From Clostridiales bacterium (lineage in GTDB: Bacteria > Bacillota > Clostridia > Lachnospirales > Anaerotignaceae), in the NCBI GenBank assembly GCA_021202325.1, contig JAJQDF010000052.1, positions 1-5,846 on the forward strand: a stretch of 5,846 nucleotides of DNA, written 5' to 3'. Positions 5,157 through 5,846 of the stretch are shown one piece after another; the stretch's first letter is position 1; every line of letters begins with the position of its first letter. A program made the position numbers and the translations under genes. Below the pieces are notes generated by a model. It was not told the origin of the DNA and searched no databases. It saw nothing but the letters and a program-made list of their open reading frames with translations.

Positions 5157-5846
5157 AAACGAGCGTATTATTCAAGTGGCGTTGATGAGTTCATCAATAA
5201 AGATGAATTTACTATATTTGGAGAAATAACAAGCAATGATCAGTTTGCAGCAGATGATTTGCAAAAGAATACATGGAAAAAAGAAATAGAAATTTTAAAG
5301 AGAGAACTTTCTTCATTTATGGAGGGACATTTATTATTTGAATATACTATACCAAGAATTGGTAGAAGAATAGACAATGTGCTGATTTATAAAGGAATTA
5401 TATTTCTTTTAGAGTTTAAGGTTGGAGAAAAAACATATCCTAAGCATGCCATTGAACAGGTTACAGATTATGCATTGGACCTTAGTTGTTTTCATAAAGA
5501 AAGTCAAAATAAGCTTTTGGCCCCAATTCTAATATGCACACGTGCAAGTGAAACACAGCCTACGATTAAAGTTATGAAGGAAAACATTTTAGAAACATAT
5601 TGCTGTAATGAATATGGTATTGGCCCATATATAAAAGCTGTTTGTAATAGCAACAAGCGAGATGAATTTACTGTATCAGATTGGATAAATTCATTATATA
5701 TGCCTACGCCAACTATTATTGAAGCTGCACAAGCCTTATATATGGGCCATAATGTAGAAGATATATCAAGAAGTGATGCTAGTGCTAAGAATTTAAATCA
5801 AACTACAAAAGCAATAAATGAAATAATAGATTATAGTAAGCAAAAG
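5154..5846 (+). CDS. DUF2075 / Schlafen-group-3 helicase family protein, N-terminal part, cut by window end
   Basis: The frame is open to the last base, giving 231 codons without a stop. From memory of the family, the N-terminus (RAYYSSGVDEFI, GEIT, DLQKNTWKKEIEILK), PTPTIIEAAQALY (185-197) and VEDISRSDASAKNLNQT (201-217) match DUF2075 proteins, about 600 residues long, in which a P-loop helicase domain follows this point. Residues 60-110 look like a PD-(D/E)XK nuclease core: D74, then E87-F-K89 in FLLEFKVG, then Q102-VTD-Y106, the QxxxY motif of RecB-like nucleases. The Walker A motif should lie just outside the window, so helicase function is inferred from family. Such proteins are scattered in bacterial accessory regions and are suspected of roles in defence or nucleic-acid processing. 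The gene is more AT-rich than its neighbour, starts 87 bases after it, and shows no clear promoter. Whether it continues intact cannot be seen. Confidence 0.82.
   Translation, partial: MKRAYYSSGVDEFINKDEFTIFGEITSNDQFAADDLQKNTWKKEIEILKRELSSFMEGHLLFEYTIPRIGRRIDNVLIYKGIIFLLEFKVGEKTYPKHAIEQVTDYALDLSCFHKESQNKLLAPILICTRASETQPTIKVMKENILETYCCNEYGIGPYIKAVCNSNKRDEFTVSDWINSLYMPTPTIIEAAQALYMGHNVEDISRSDASAKNLNQTTKAINEIIDYSKQK

Overview
The window looks like chromosomal DNA from an anaerobic, low-to-moderate GC member of the Clostridia, probably a gut Oscillospiraceae/Ruminococcaceae relative. Four things suggest this: an S-layer-homology (SLH) surface protein of the clostridial type, a short siroheme/4Fe-4S sulfite-reductase-like protein, an S1-domain protein of the YabR family with the C-terminal tail seen in clostridia, and a 4Fe-4S-containing 23S rRNA uracil methyltransferase. 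No species is claimed.

Layout. (1) Positions 1-2021, plus strand: the 3' end of a secreted SLH-anchored protein. Its beta-rich ectodomain is AT-rich, while its signal-peptide and SLH ends match the rest of the chromosome better. (2) Positions 2022-2378: a 357-base convergent intergenic region without a convincing gene but dense in inverted repeats. It holds a plus-strand terminator, a minus-strand terminator, two related long hairpins in opposite orientation, and between them a stretch that folds like a structured RNA. (3) Positions 2379-3083 and 3177-3620, minus strand: the sulfite/nitrite reductase-like protein and, upstream of it, the S1 RNA-binding protein, which has a near-consensus sigma-A promoter at 3659-3687. 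(4) Positions 3708-5066, plus strand and divergent from the S1 gene: an RlmD/RumA-family rRNA methyltransferase with every catalytic motif intact. (5) Positions 5154-5846, plus strand: the first 231 codons of an AT-rich DUF2075 (Schlafen-group-3 helicase) protein. The window contains its PD-(D/E)XK-like N-terminal region and ends before the Walker A motif.

How the genes relate. The S1 protein and the rRNA methyltransferase both concern RNA or the ribosome and share an 87-base divergent promoter region. The sulfite-reductase-like gene may be read through from the S1 promoter, but no functional link is visible. The surface protein and the DUF2075 protein are the accessory parts. Both are AT-rich, and the latter sits directly behind a gene family known as an integration site for mobile elements. 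The main candidates for something undescribed are the structured intergenic element at 2022-2378 and the truncated nuclease/helicase gene at the right edge.
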